DNA of 64,000 nt from Spiribacter vilamensis (GTDB taxonomy: Bacteria; Pseudomonadota; Gammaproteobacteria; Nitrococcales; Nitrococcaceae). The notes under the pieces are model-generated. The model was not told the origin of the DNA. It saw only the letters and a list, made by a program, of their open reading frames with translations, and ran no database searches. The stretch lies in contig NZ_SHLI01000001.1 in assembly GCF_004217415.1 (NCBI RefSeq), forward strand, positions 434,001-498,000, given 5' to 3'. Made by a program: the position numbers and the translations under genes. This document shows, in pieces, positions 44,015-53,078 of the stretch; position 1 is the first letter of the stretch, and each line of letters opens with the position of its first letter.

Positions 44015-45384
44015 TGCTCGTCGAACTCCTGCCCCTGGCGATGTTCCCCGTGCTGCTGCTGTTCCTGCTGACTGGTTACCCGGTGGCATTCGCCCTCGCG
44101 GGGACGGGGCTGCTGTTCACGGTCATCGGTAGCGACTGGTTGCCGGGCCTGGGTATCAGCCTGCCCTGGGAGCCCCTGTTTCGGGTTGCGCGGCTGAATA
44201 TCCTGCCGCAGCGGGTTTATGGCTCGGTGATGAATAACTACACCCTGGTGGCGGTGCCGTTTTTCATCTTCATGGGCAGTATGCTCGAGCGCTCGGGCCT
44301 CGCCGAGGACCTGCTCCAGACCATGGGACGCCTGTTTGGCCGGCTGCGGGGCGGCCTTGCCATCTCGGTGGTGCTGGTGGGCATGCTGCTGGCGGCGGCC
44401 ACCGGCGTGGTCGGTGCCTCGGTGGTGACGATGGGGGTGCTGGCGCTGCCGGTGATGCTCAAGTACGGCTACGACCAGCGCCTCGCCACCGGGACCATTG
44501 CGGCCAGCGGCACACTGGGGCAGATCATCCCGCCGTCGATTGTCCTGATCATCCTCGGCGATCAGATGGGCGTGAATGTCGGTGACCTGTTTGTCGGGGC
44601 GCTGATTCCCGGCCTGATGCTGGGGGTGGCTTACATTCTGTGGATTGCCCTGGTGGCCTGGCGGCGCCCGCTGGCGGCACCGGCGTTGCCGGATGGGGCG
44701 GATGATCGCGGCGCCGCCGGCCCGCTGTGGCTCGCGGTCCTGCGTTGCCTCGTACCACCGCTCGCACTGGTGGGCGCGGTGCTGGGTACGATCTTTTTCG
44801 GCATCGCCACGCCCACCGAGGCCGGTGCCATGGGCGCTTTCGGGGCCCTGTTGCTGGCACTCGCCTACGGCAAGTTGTCGTGGCGCAACCTGTTCTCGGT
44901 CTCCGATACAACGGTTCGACTGACCGCGATGGTATTCACGATCCTGGTGGGGGCAACGGTCTTTGCGACGGTCTTCAGCGCCATGGGCGGTAAGTGGCTG
45001 GTGGAGGACTTCCTGCTCGCGCTCCCCGGTGGCGAGATGAGCTTCATCCTGTTCGTGATGCTGACGATCTTCGTGCTCGGCTTTTTCCTCGACTTTATCG
45101 AGATTACGTTCATCGTCGTCCCGCTCGTCACCCCCATCGCCGAGAGCTTCGGGCTCAGTCCCCTGTGGTTCGCCGTCCTGATCGCGATGAACCTGCAGGC
45201 CTCGTTTCTGACGCCGCCGTTCGGGTTCTCGCTGTTCTACCTGCGCGGGGTAACGCCCGAGGCGGTACCGACCCGGGCGATTTATGCGGGGATCCTGCCC
45301 TATATCGCTATTCAGGTGATGATGCTGGCGATCATCGTCGCCTTCCCTGGCCTCGTAACCTGGCTACCGGGGCTCGCCGACTGA
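44011..45384 (+). CDS. dctM: TRAP transporter large membrane subunit
   Basis: A 457-residue protein with ~12 hydrophobic segments. Family segments are NYTLVAVPFFIFMGSMLERSG, GVVGASVVTMGVLALP, SGTLGQIIPPSIVLIILGDQ and FLTPPFGFSLFYLRG. It carries solute-sodium symport with DctQ. The gene ends 4 bases from the convergent dctP stop. Confidence 0.95.
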   Translation: MMLVELLPLAMFPVLLLFLLTGYPVAFALAGTGLLFTVIGSDWLPGLGISLPWEPLFRVARLNILPQRVYGSVMNNYTLVAVPFFIFMGSMLERSGLAEDLLQTMGRLFGRLRGGLAISVVLVGMLLAAATGVVGASVVTMGVLALPVMLKYGYDQRLATGTIAASGTLGQIIPPSIVLIILGDQMGVNVGDLFVGALIPGLMLGVAYILWIALVAWRRPLAAPALPDGADDRGAAGPLWLAVLRCLVPPLALVGAVLGTIFFGIATPTEAGAMGAFGALLLALAYGKLSWRNLFSVSDTTVRLTAMVFTILVGATVFATVFSAMGGKWLVEDFLLALPGGEMSFILFVMLTIFVLGFFLDFIEITFIVVPLVTPIAESFGLSPLWFAVLIAMNLQASFLTPPFGFSLFYLRGVTPEAVPTRAIYAGILPYIAIQVMMLAIIVAFPGLVTWLPGLAD

Positions 45385-45388
45385 GCGA

Positions 45389-46471
45389 TCAGTCGGCGTC
45401 GCGGTAGATGAACTCGCGATAGCGGTAGCTGTTCATCCGGTCCCAGCCGCGCAGCCGATCCCGGAACGCCGACCAGTCCTCATAAATGCGGGCGTAGTCG
45501 GCGCGCTCCATATCCTCGGCATGGACCTCGTCGGCCCCCTCGCGGAACGCCGCCAGGACCGGGTCCGGGAAGTCGCGGACGCTCACGCCGCCGGCCTCGA
45601 GTTCCTGCAGGGCAATCGGGTTTTTCGCCAGATACTGCGCGGCCATCCAGTTGTTGGCCTCGGCACAGCAGGCGCGAATCTGGGCCTGGATATCCGCGGG
45701 GAAGCGGTTCCAGACATCGAGGTTGAAGTAGAAACCGAGCATGGCACTGGGCTCCGCCCAGCTCGGCAGGTAGTAGTACTGCGCCACGTCCTGCATCCCG
45801 AGGATCTGGTCATCATAGGGGCCGACCCATTCCGCGGCATCGAGTGCGCCGCGCTCCATGGCGGTGAATACCTCACCGCCCGGCAGCTGCTGGATATTGA
45901 CGCCGGCCTTGGCCATCGCCCGCCCGCCGTGGCCCGGGAAGCGCATCCGCAGGCCCTGGAGATCCTCGGGCGAATTGATTTCGACGTTGAACCAGCCGCC
46001 GCACTGGGCACTGGTATTGCCTCCGGGGAAGGCGATGAGGTTGTCCTGGGCGTTGAGTTCGTCCCACAGCGCCTGCCCGTTGCCCGCGGTCATCCAGGCA
46101 TTCTGCTGCTCGAGGGTCATGCCGAAGGGCAGGGACGTGAAAAAGCCGTGGGCGGGGTTTTTACCGATGAAGTAATAGGGCGCCGTGTGGCAGGCCTCGA
46201 ACGCACCGCTGGAGACGGCATCGTAGACCTCGGTCGGCCCGACCTCGGCGCCCCCGGGGGAGGTGCGGGCGCGCACCTCGCCATCGGTCATGGCCTCGAT
46301 GCGGCGGGCGAAATACTCCGCCGTCCCGTAGAGGTTATCCAGTGATGCCGGCCAGGAAGTCAGGAGGTTCAGGCGAAACCGCTGCGGCTGCGCGATAACG
46401 GCCGGTGCATTGATGCCGCCCGCGGCGACCAGCCCCGTTCCTGCTCCCTTGATAAAACCGCGACGATCCAT
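45389..46471 (-). CDS. dctP: TRAP transporter periplasmic binding protein (TakP-like)
   Basis: A 360-residue protein with a Tat-type N-terminus (MDRRGFIKGAG), suggesting folded export. The body resembles TakP-type 2-oxoacid receptors: LLTSWPASLDNLYG, SPGGAEVGPTEVYDAVS, AFPGGNTSAQCGGWF, and GGEVFTAMERGALDAAEWVG. The gene is convergent to dctQM, so receptor and channel have separate promoters. The ligand is probably a 2-oxo or 2-hydroxy acid, inferred from the TakP resemblance. Confidence 0.92.
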   Translation of the reverse strand: MDRRGFIKGAGTGLVAAGGINAPAVIAQPQRFRLNLLTSWPASLDNLYGTAEYFARRIEAMTDGEVRARTSPGGAEVGPTEVYDAVSSGAFEACHTAPYYFIGKNPAHGFFTSLPFGMTLEQQNAWMTAGNGQALWDELNAQDNLIAFPGGNTSAQCGGWFNVEINSPEDLQGLRMRFPGHGGRAMAKAGVNIQQLPGGEVFTAMERGALDAAEWVGPYDDQILGMQDVAQYYYLPSWAEPSAMLGFYFNLDVWNRFPADIQAQIRACCAEANNWMAAQYLAKNPIALQELEAGGVSVRDFPDPVLAAFREGADEVHAEDMERADYARIYEDWSAFRDRLRGWDRMNSYRYREFIYRDAD

Positions 46472-46635
46472 AGTGCCTCTCCTCCAGTAGAAAATGTCAG
46501 GTTAATGTGGGCCTTCCCCGGTCGCAATGGTGTCGGGATCGCGGATGCGTTGTACGGCTTGTTGACCTGTACAGACATTTGACACACACTCCGGACATTG
46601 CCTGCGCAACGCCCGCAAACTTCCAGGGGATGATC

Positions 46636-46941
46636 ATGGATGCTGTCAATCATACGCCCGAAACCGATCGTCGGACGCAGCGCCTCGATGCTCGTGTGAC
46701 TGCCGAGGACAAGCAGCTGCTCGCCCGCGCGGCCGAGCTCGCGGGCATGAATGTGTCAAGTTTTGTGGTTTCGCACGCGCGTTCCGCGGCCCGAGAGATC
46801 ATCCGCGAGCACGAGACGATGGATCTTACCGACCGCGATCGTGAGGTTCTGGTTTCCGCTCTGCTTGAGGAGGATCCGCTGCCGAACCCCGCGCTGCAGC
46901 GTGCCGCGCGAGCGCATGACGCGTACACGGGGCGCACCTGA
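46636..46941 (+). CDS. DUF1778 antitoxin (TacA-like)
   Basis: The 101-residue product has an N-terminal ribbon-helix-helix DNA-binding part (RRTQRLDARVTAEDKQLLAR, AELAGMNVSSFVV) and a C-terminal tail that would wrap the toxin (LTDRDREVLVSALLEEDPLPNPALQRA). AGGGG precedes the ATG at 46636; an ATG at 46630 is in frame. It is paired with a GNAT gene 16 bases downstream. Such antitoxins repress their own promoter. The 164-base upstream region holds two GTAC-containing stretches (near 46550 and 46570). Confidence 0.92.
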   Translation: MDAVNHTPETDRRTQRLDARVTAEDKQLLARAAELAGMNVSSFVVSHARSAAREIIREHETMDLTDRDREVLVSALLEEDPLPNPALQRAARAHDAYTGRT

Positions 46942-46957
46942 TCGCATTGTTCGGGTG

Positions 46958-47485
46958 ATGAGCTCGGGAACGGCGGCCGACTCGCTCTGGGCTACCCAGC
47001 CGCTCGACAAAAAGCGGCATGATCGGAATCGCTTCGATTGTGGCGTGCCCGCGTTGGATACCTACCTGCAGACACAAGCTGCGCAGGAAATGCGTCGCCG
47101 TGGAGCCGTCACCTATGTGCTCGAAGACCCGACCGATCCGGGCCGGATCCGCGGGTATTATACGCTAAGCTCGAACAGCGCCGCGCTAGGCGCCCTCCCC
47201 GAGGAGACGGCACGCAAGATGGCAAGCTATCCGAGGGTTTCGGCTATTCTGCTGGGCCGCCTGGCCGTCGATGAGCGCGACCGCGCACAAGGCCTGGGTG
47301 GGCTCTTGCTGGTTGATGCGCTCCGGCGCGCGCGCACCCATTCGGCGGCGATCGGTGCCGCCCTGGTGGTCGTTGAGGCCAAGGACGAGACGGCCGTGCC
47401 TTTCTACCAGCACTACGGATTCCGCACCTTCCCCGATAACCATCACCAGCTATTCTTGACGATGCTCGAGGCCGGCAAGGTCTAA
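46958..47485 (+). CDS. GNAT acetyltransferase toxin (TacT-like)
   Basis: A 175-residue GNAT protein with RFDCGVPALDTYLQ, GYYTLSSNSAAL, the acetyl-CoA loop ERDRAQGLGGLLL (R-x-x-G-x-G) and the catalytic Tyr in PFYQHYGFRTF. In studied pairs, toxins of this type acetylate aminoacyl-tRNA and block translation. A GTG at 46955 is an alternative start. It forms a type II toxin-antitoxin module with the gene before it. Confidence 0.93.
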   Translation: MSSGTAADSLWATQPLDKKRHDRNRFDCGVPALDTYLQTQAAQEMRRRGAVTYVLEDPTDPGRIRGYYTLSSNSAALGALPEETARKMASYPRVSAILLGRLAVDERDRAQGLGGLLLVDALRRARTHSAAIGAALVVVEAKDETAVPFYQHYGFRTFPDNHHQLFLTMLEAGKV

Positions 47486-47529
47486 TTTGCTCTGGTATCG
47501 GCGGCGGCGATCTTGCTGATGATGAAGGC

Positions 47530-47573
47530 GTCAGCCAAACCGGATAGCGAATCCGCTACAAACGATGGCTGAC
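47530..47573. repeat. Nested inverted repeats between the toxin gene and bioY
   Basis: GTCAGCCA (47530-47537) and TGGCTGAC (47566-47573) form a perfect 8-base pair of arms around a smaller CGGAT/ATCCG hairpin. There is no T-run. It may be an operator or a weak terminator of the toxin-antitoxin operon. It does not match BirA or BioR sites. The rest of 47486-47626 shows nothing else. Confidence 0.45.
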
Positions 47574-47626
47574 GACGGCCCCGGGGTTTGCTACCTTCAA
47601 CGTCCAACTGATTCAGGGGGTTCACG

Positions 47627-48190
47627 ATGACGACTTATACACCGTCCCTGGTGTCCGACTGGGCACGGGGCAATCGCCTGCGCCAGGTCGTGTCGGTGCT
47701 GGCGGGTACCGTGCTGCTTGCGCTGTCGGCACGGGTCGAAATCCCGTTCTGGCCGGTACCCTTCAGCATGCAGACCTTCGTTGTGCTGGCGCTCGGTATG
47801 GTCTACGGACCGGTGCTGGGTGCCGCGACCGTTCTGACCTATCTGGCGGAAGGGCTTGTCGGGTTGCCGGTCTTTGTCGGCGGCGGCGGTCCTGCGTACC
47901 TGGCCGGTCCCACGGGGGGGTATCTGCTGGGGATGGTCGCCGCGGCATGGCTCGCCGGTTACCTGGCGCTCCGTGGCTGGGTGCGCCATCCGCTGACGGC
48001 GATTGCCGCCGCGGCGCTGGGTAACCTGCCGGTCTATGCGTTGGGGATCCCCTGGCTGGCCGTGTGGGTTGGCAGTATCGAGCAGGCCATCGTTGCCGGG
48101 TTCATGCCGTTTATCCCCGGGGCGATTCTGAAGGTCATCGGCGCCGGGCTTGTGGCCTGGGGCATGGCCCATATCTCGCGCCAACGCTAA
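47627..48190 (+). CDS. bioY: Biotin transporter BioY
   Basis: The 187-residue substrate-binding membrane component of ECF biotin transport has EIPFWPVPFSMQTFVVL, then GPVLGAATVLTYLAEGLVGLP and AGPTGGYLLGMVAAAWL, with six hydrophobic segments. Neither bioM nor bioN is adjacent; solitary BioY proteins are known. The MBL-fold gene follows 11 bases later. Confidence 0.95.
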   Translation: MTTYTPSLVSDWARGNRLRQVVSVLAGTVLLALSARVEIPFWPVPFSMQTFVVLALGMVYGPVLGAATVLTYLAEGLVGLPVFVGGGGPAYLAGPTGGYLLGMVAAAWLAGYLALRGWVRHPLTAIAAAALGNLPVYALGIPWLAVWVGSIEQAIVAGFMPFIPGAILKVIGAGLVAWGMAHISRQR

Positions 48191-48201
48191 GGGGCCCACG
48201 C

Positions 48202-49155
48202 ATGCCGGCAGAGGCGGTCGATCCGGCCGGCGTTACCATCGCGTCGGGTCTCATACAGGTCGATACCGGGTATTTGCGTGCCGCACACACGGCCGCCTAC
48301 CTGGTGATCGATAACGGCCGCGCCGCGATCATCGACACCGGCGTCGGGCACAGCGTGCCGCGTATTCTCTCGTGTCTTGATGCAAACGGTGTCGATCGTG
48401 ACGCCGTCGACTGGGTCATTCCCACCCATGTGCACCTTGATCATGCCGGTGGGGCCGGCGGGTTGATGGCGGCGCTGCCCAGCGCCCGCCTGGGGGTTCA
48501 TCCCTCCGGCGAGACCCACATGATCGACCCGACACGTCTCGAAACCGGGGTCAGGGCGCTCTACGGTGATGAATTCTTCGATCGCGAGTATGCACCGCTG
48601 ACACCGGTATCGGCGACGCGCGTAGTCTCACTCGATGACGGCGAGAGCGTCACCGTGGGCGCCCGGCAACTCGATGTGATCCACACCCCTGGCCATGCCT
48701 GGCATCAGTTGAGCTTGCATGATCCGCTGTCAGCGGTGCTTGTCGCCGGTGATGCCTTCGGCGCGAGCTATCCGGGCTATGCCGAGGGAACATCGCCGTT
48801 CCTGGTACCGGTTGTCCCCCCGCCACAGTTCGATCCCGATGCCTACTACCGGACGCTAGCGCGGATCCGGGCACTGCAACCCTGCCGCGTGGCGCCGGCC
48901 CACTTCCCCGTGATCGATGTTCCGGGAATCGCCGCCGATCGGTTGCGGGCCATGCTCGAGGCCGCGGTCGACTGGACCGGGCAGGCGGACTCCAGCGAGG
49001 ATCTGCTGCGGCGGCTGGTCGAGGGCTGGGCGCAGTGGCTGCCTGCGGGGATCGAGTCGGCGGCATTCGAGCGGGATTTCGGCCTCGACCTGTGGCTGAC
49101 GGCCGAGGGGCTGTGGCACTGGCGGCAGAAGCAGGCAAGGCGGGCCACGCGCTAG
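48202..49155 (+). CDS. Metallo-beta-lactamase-fold hydrolase
   Basis: The 317-residue protein has the metal motif THVHLDHAGGAG, HTPGHAWHQLS and AGDAFGASY with the bridging Asp, and a C-terminal helical region (from about 245). It has no signal peptide. Relatives include thioesterases, glyoxalase II-like enzymes and lactonases; the substrate is unknown. The ATG at 48202 (MPAEAVDPAG) fits the domain start. It overlaps the convergent gene by 4 bases. Confidence 0.88.
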   Translation: MPAEAVDPAGVTIASGLIQVDTGYLRAAHTAAYLVIDNGRAAIIDTGVGHSVPRILSCLDANGVDRDAVDWVIPTHVHLDHAGGAGGLMAALPSARLGVHPSGETHMIDPTRLETGVRALYGDEFFDREYAPLTPVSATRVVSLDDGESVTVGARQLDVIHTPGHAWHQLSLHDPLSAVLVAGDAFGASYPGYAEGTSPFLVPVVPPPQFDPDAYYRTLARIRALQPCRVAPAHFPVIDVPGIAADRLRAMLEAAVDWTGQADSSEDLLRRLVEGWAQWLPAGIESAAFERDFGLDLWLTAEGLWHWRQKQARRATR

Positions 49156-49949
49156 GGTCCGGTGACGCCCAGTATCCACCCCTCACAGGCCGCTACCGCC
49201 CGGGTCCGGGTATCCAGTGCCGGCTGCAGGTAACTCGCCAGTTCCCCGTTCCGATCCGCCTGCTGGAGCGCCCGGGCAACGACGTAGGCATCGTGTTGAT
49301 CCTGTGTCCGTTCGCCACGCGGATAATCGCCGGCCCAGATCGATGGATAGATCTCGGTGATGGCTGAACAGCCGCGCGGGATGCTCCAGCCATCGAACGG
49401 CCAGGCATGGAGGCGCTTTCCGATGTGACGTCGAAGATGGTCCAGCCAGGGCAATCCGGCATGGGTCGATTTGGCGACCGACCCGGGTACATCGAAGTGG
49501 AAGACGGATTTCGCGCCCACCGGTCGCTCTGCCAGACGTCGCCAGCGCGCATCGCCGGGTTCATTGCGTCCCGCTCCGAGAAGACCGCGGCGGATCTGCT
49601 CGACCGTGGAGTCGGGTCGATCGGTGGGCCAGCGGGCACGAAAATCCGCGAGGAACGCGTCCCAGTCCGCTGGATGTTCGTAGTACTCGAACCACGCGAT
49701 GGGAAAGGAAAAGCCGTGATCAATGCCGACCAGCACCCGATCATCCCCGGCGAGTCGCCTCTGAAGCCACCCGGCGATGGCGCGGCGGCTCCAGTGACGC
49801 CGACCCGGGTTATCGACCCTGACCTCACGGACTGGCTGCGTACCCTCTGCCGTGTAGACCCTCAGCCCGGTCAGTCCCCGATCGGGCGTCGCCGCACCGG
49901 AGTAGTCGATTCCGATGTAGGCATCGAACTGTGCTTTATCACCGCTCAC
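49152..49949 (-). CDS. Unknown protein with possible RNase H-like fold (DUF429-like)
   Basis: A 265-residue soluble protein starting at a GTG that overlaps the stop of the amine oxidase gene (GTGA). YIGIDYSGAA at the N-terminus and VLVGIDHGFSFP near residue 75 look like the first strands of an RNase H/actin-type fold with paired Asp residues; SAITEIYPS and DQHDAYVVARAL further on fit DUF429-type proteins. I am not sure of this. It is the last gene of a four-gene operon with DUF2237, BCCT and an amine oxidase. Confidence 0.75.
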   Translation of the reverse strand: MSGDKAQFDAYIGIDYSGAATPDRGLTGLRVYTAEGTQPVREVRVDNPGRRHWSRRAIAGWLQRRLAGDDRVLVGIDHGFSFPIAWFEYYEHPADWDAFLADFRARWPTDRPDSTVEQIRRGLLGAGRNEPGDARWRRLAERPVGAKSVFHFDVPGSVAKSTHAGLPWLDHLRRHIGKRLHAWPFDGWSIPRGCSAITEIYPSIWAGDYPRGERTQDQHDAYVVARALQQADRNGELASYLQPALDTRTRAVAACEGWILGVTGP

Positions 49950-51025
49950 GCGGCATTCGGGCGTTGCGCCAGTGCCGCACTGGCGGCGTTCTCGCCGGCT
50001 ACCAGTGCGCCCTCGATCAGCCCGGGGCTTTGATCGGCAGTCTCGGCGCCGCAGAACCACAGCCGGCCGTCGAGGTGCGGCGATCGAAGGATCGCTGGCC
50101 CTACGGACGGATGGGCGGGCGGTTCGTTGCGATCGGCCGTCGAGCAGATCGCCGGATCCAGCGCCCAGTCGCGCAGCACGACCGCATCGGGTCGGGCAGC
50201 GTCCGGGCCGAGACAACGCGTCAGTTGCTCGACGATGGCCCGGCGCAGGGTTGCCGGATCGCGCTCGCTCAGGGGGGTTGATACGAAGCCGAATAGCGCC
50301 GCGTCGCCATCGGCACTGGTGTGGTCATGCGCCTCGAACAGCGGTCCGATACGGCTGGCAATCCGTCCGGATAGCCCCTGGTCGCGCCAGAACGGGGACG
50401 AATAGCGGATCACCGCCTTGGCCTGCGCCGCCATCCAGGTCGGCAGTTGGGCGAGTGCCTGAACAACCGCTCTGTCGATGCCGGCCGGCAATGTGATCCG
50501 CTCCGCAACTAGTCGCGGGGGCGCTGCGATCAGCACCTGATCGGCGATGACCGTGGCGCCTGCCTCGGTGTCGATCTGCAGTCGTCCGTCCGCGCGCGTC
50601 GCGATCGACTGCACGGTCTGCCGGTAGCGGAACCGGTCGGCGGCGAGCGGCGCCGCCATCACCTCGACCAGGCGGCTCGGGCCGCCGACGATCCGCGCCA
50701 TGCCGTATTGCCCCGGCAGCTGGTGTCGGAATGGCTCGGCGGCGAAGCCATCCAGGACGGCGTCACCGCGCTCGTATTGATCGAAGACCGGTGTCTCCAG
50801 CCGCTCCAGCCAGCGCTCAATAACAGGCTGGAAGGGCGGCCAGACCCAGGAGGGCCCGAGGTCGCCGACAAGCCGGCCATCATCCGTACGCAGTCCCTCG
50901 ATGCGGCCGCCAATCCGGTCGCTCGCCTCGAGGATCAGGGGCGTGACGCCGTTTTCCCGGGCAACCCGCGCCGCTGTCACGCCGGCCAGGCCGGCTCCGA
51001 TTATCGCCAGCGATGTTTCAGTCAT
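49946..51025 (-). CDS. FAD-dependent amine oxidase family protein
   Basis: A 359-residue flavoprotein with the dinucleotide-binding N-terminus AIIGAGLAGVTAARVARE, ASDRIGGRI, and a C-terminal flavin motif WFCGAETADQSPGLIEGAL. It matches the flavin monoamine oxidase group. It has no signal peptide. Its gene lies 11 bases after the BCCT carrier gene, so an imported amine may be its substrate (inference). Confidence 0.9.
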   Translation of the reverse strand: MTETSLAIIGAGLAGVTAARVARENGVTPLILEASDRIGGRIEGLRTDDGRLVGDLGPSWVWPPFQPVIERWLERLETPVFDQYERGDAVLDGFAAEPFRHQLPGQYGMARIVGGPSRLVEVMAAPLAADRFRYRQTVQSIATRADGRLQIDTEAGATVIADQVLIAAPPRLVAERITLPAGIDRAVVQALAQLPTWMAAQAKAVIRYSSPFWRDQGLSGRIASRIGPLFEAHDHTSADGDAALFGFVSTPLSERDPATLRRAIVEQLTRCLGPDAARPDAVVLRDWALDPAICSTADRNEPPAHPSVGPAILRSPHLDGRLWFCGAETADQSPGLIEGALVAGENAASAALAQRPNAA

Positions 51026-51036
51026 GGTGCGAGTCT

Positions 51037-52581
51037 CTAGCGAATGGGCTGGATGTCTGTGCCGAGGGATTCATAGCGCAGCGCGCGCAGGAGGCTGACG
51101 CAGCAGATAACGAGAATGACCGCCACCGGAAGCCCTGCGGTGAGAGCACCGGTCTGCAGGCCCTGCAGGGCGGTTTCACCCCCAACCAGCAGCAGTGTTG
51201 CTGCAACGGCCCCCTCGGTGATGCCCCAGATCACCCGCTGGCGCCGCGGGGAGTGCTTGGCACCCCGCGAGATCAGTGCGTCGACCACGAATGTTCCCGA
51301 ATCCGACGAGGTGATGAAGTAGGTAGCGATGAGCAGCGTTGCCAGCGCCGAGGACAGCGTTGTCCAGGGGAGCTCGGCGAGTGTTCGGTAGAGCGCGACG
51401 GTTGTGTCCTCGCTGACCGCCGCCGCGATGCCCGCGTCGCCGCCGAACACCTCCATATGCAGTGCCGTGCCGCCGAACACGGTGAGCCAGGCGAATACGA
51501 ACAGGGTCGGCAGGGCGAGGACGCCGACAATAAACTCTCGAATCGTCCGCCCCCGGGAAATCCGCGCGATGAATATGCCCACGAAGGGTGACCATGCGAT
51601 CCACCAGCCCCAGTAGAACATGGTCCAGTCCTTGTGCCACTGGGCGCCCTGCATGGCGCCGGTGGAAAGACTCATCCCGACCAGTTGCTGGAAGTAACCG
51701 CCGATGGAGTCGAGCAGGAATCGGGTCAGAAACAGCGTCGGACCGGCAACGAAGATAAACGCGAGTAGCACCAGTGCCAGGCTCAGGTTGAAGATGCTGA
51801 GCCACTTGAGCCCCCGGTCGAGCCCGGAGATCACCGACAGGACCGCAAACCCGGTGATACTGGCGATGATGCCGACCTGCCAGATCGGCGCGACGGGCAT
51901 GCCGACCAGCTCGTTGAGGCCCGTATTAAGCTGCATCGCCCCGAATCCGAGGGAGGTGGCAAGGCCGAAGAGGGTGCCGAAGACGGCGAGCACATCAATG
52001 GTGTGTCCGATGGGCCCGTAGATCCGGTCGCCGATGAGCGGATAGAACACCGAGCGGATGGTCAGCGGCAGTTGATAACGAAAGCTGAAATACGCCACCG
52101 ACAGACCCAGGACGACATAGACCGCCCAGGCATGCAGCCCCCAGTGGAAGAAACTGTAGATCATCGCCTGGCTGGCGGCCTGTGGGGTGCCGCCCGGGCC
52201 CGTCGGCGGGTTCTGGTAGTGGAGGATGGGCTCGGCGATACTCCAGAAGACCAGACCGATCCCCATGCCGGCGCTGAACAACATCGCGAACCAGGCGGCG
52301 AAGCGGAAATGCGGTCGATCTCCCGGCTGGCCGAGGCGGATGGTCCCGTACCGGCTCAGGCCCAGCCAGATCAGAAAGCCGACGAAAAACGTCACGACCA
52401 CCAGGTAGCCCCAGCCGAGGTACTCGGTGATGAAGCCGTTCATGTGCTCGAACAGCGTTGTTGCCTGGTCGGGCAACAGAACGCCGAAGCCAACAAAACC
52501 GCCGATCACCAGGGCCGAGGCGGTGAAAACCGTCGGGTTGACCGTGGCGAAAAAGTGATCCTCTCGGGCTTCCCCCCGCAC
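51037..52581 (-). CDS. BCCT-family betaine/carnitine/choline transporter
   Basis: The 514-residue inner-membrane carrier has ~12 hydrophobic segments, the glycine-rich stretch SAGMGIGLVFWSIAEP and the signature WTMFYWGWWIAWSPFVGIF followed by ISRGRTIREF. These carry quaternary ammonium solutes with Na+ or H+. It starts at a GTG, 15 bases after DUF2237. It lacks the long C-terminal osmosensing tail of BetP. It is a second osmolyte route beside proXWV. Confidence 0.93.
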   Translation of the reverse strand: MRGEAREDHFFATVNPTVFTASALVIGGFVGFGVLLPDQATTLFEHMNGFITEYLGWGYLVVVTFFVGFLIWLGLSRYGTIRLGQPGDRPHFRFAAWFAMLFSAGMGIGLVFWSIAEPILHYQNPPTGPGGTPQAASQAMIYSFFHWGLHAWAVYVVLGLSVAYFSFRYQLPLTIRSVFYPLIGDRIYGPIGHTIDVLAVFGTLFGLATSLGFGAMQLNTGLNELVGMPVAPIWQVGIIASITGFAVLSVISGLDRGLKWLSIFNLSLALVLLAFIFVAGPTLFLTRFLLDSIGGYFQQLVGMSLSTGAMQGAQWHKDWTMFYWGWWIAWSPFVGIFIARISRGRTIREFIVGVLALPTLFVFAWLTVFGGTALHMEVFGGDAGIAAAVSEDTTVALYRTLAELPWTTLSSALATLLIATYFITSSDSGTFVVDALISRGAKHSPRRQRVIWGITEGAVAATLLLVGGETALQGLQTGALTAGLPVAVILVICCVSLLRALRYESLGTDIQPIR

Positions 52582-52596
52582 TGCTGGCCCCGTCGG

Positions 52597-52983
52597 TTAT
52601 CCGGTTCCGCCGCCGTGTGCGGCGTAGGCGGCCAGGGTCTCGAAGTCGATCACTGCGAGTGTCTCCTCGTGGGTGGCCGCCAGGTCCACCGGCGGAGCAA
52701 CGCCGGCGCGATGGGCCTCGAGCCAGCGCCCGGCGCACAGGCACCAGCGATCGCCGGGACTGAGCCCCGGGAAATCCGCGAACGGCACTGGCGCGGTCAA
52801 ATCGTTGCCGCGGCTGCGGGAGAACGACAGGAAGGCCTCGGTGACAATGGCGCAGACCGTGTGCATGCCGCCGTCGGCGTGACCCGTGCTACAGCAGCCA
52901 TCGCGGTAAAAGCCCGTCAATGGATCCTGCCCGCAGGGCGTTAGCGTGTCGCCAAAAACATTGGTGTCGTTGAATTTTTCCAT
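52597..52983 (-). CDS. DUF2237 family protein
   Basis: A 128-residue protein with the conserved pattern NVFGDTLTPCGQDPLTGFYRDGCCSTG split over two turns, HTVCAIVTEAFLSFSRSRGNDL and PGDRWCLCAGRWLEA. It is Cys- and Gly-rich, cytoplasmic, and of unknown function. It is the first gene of the operon with the BCCT carrier and divergent from copC. Confidence 0.92.
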   Translation of the reverse strand: MEKFNDTNVFGDTLTPCGQDPLTGFYRDGCCSTGHADGGMHTVCAIVTEAFLSFSRSRGNDLTAPVPFADFPGLSPGDRWCLCAGRWLEAHRAGVAPPVDLAATHEETLAVIDFETLAAYAAHGGGTG

Positions 52984-53078
52984 GTTCCCACTATACCCGC
53001 GCAGTGGACGGGTTGCCTACGCGGGGACTGACGCTTAGGTTAAATCGGGTAATACTCAAGGAATATCGAGGATCTCCC

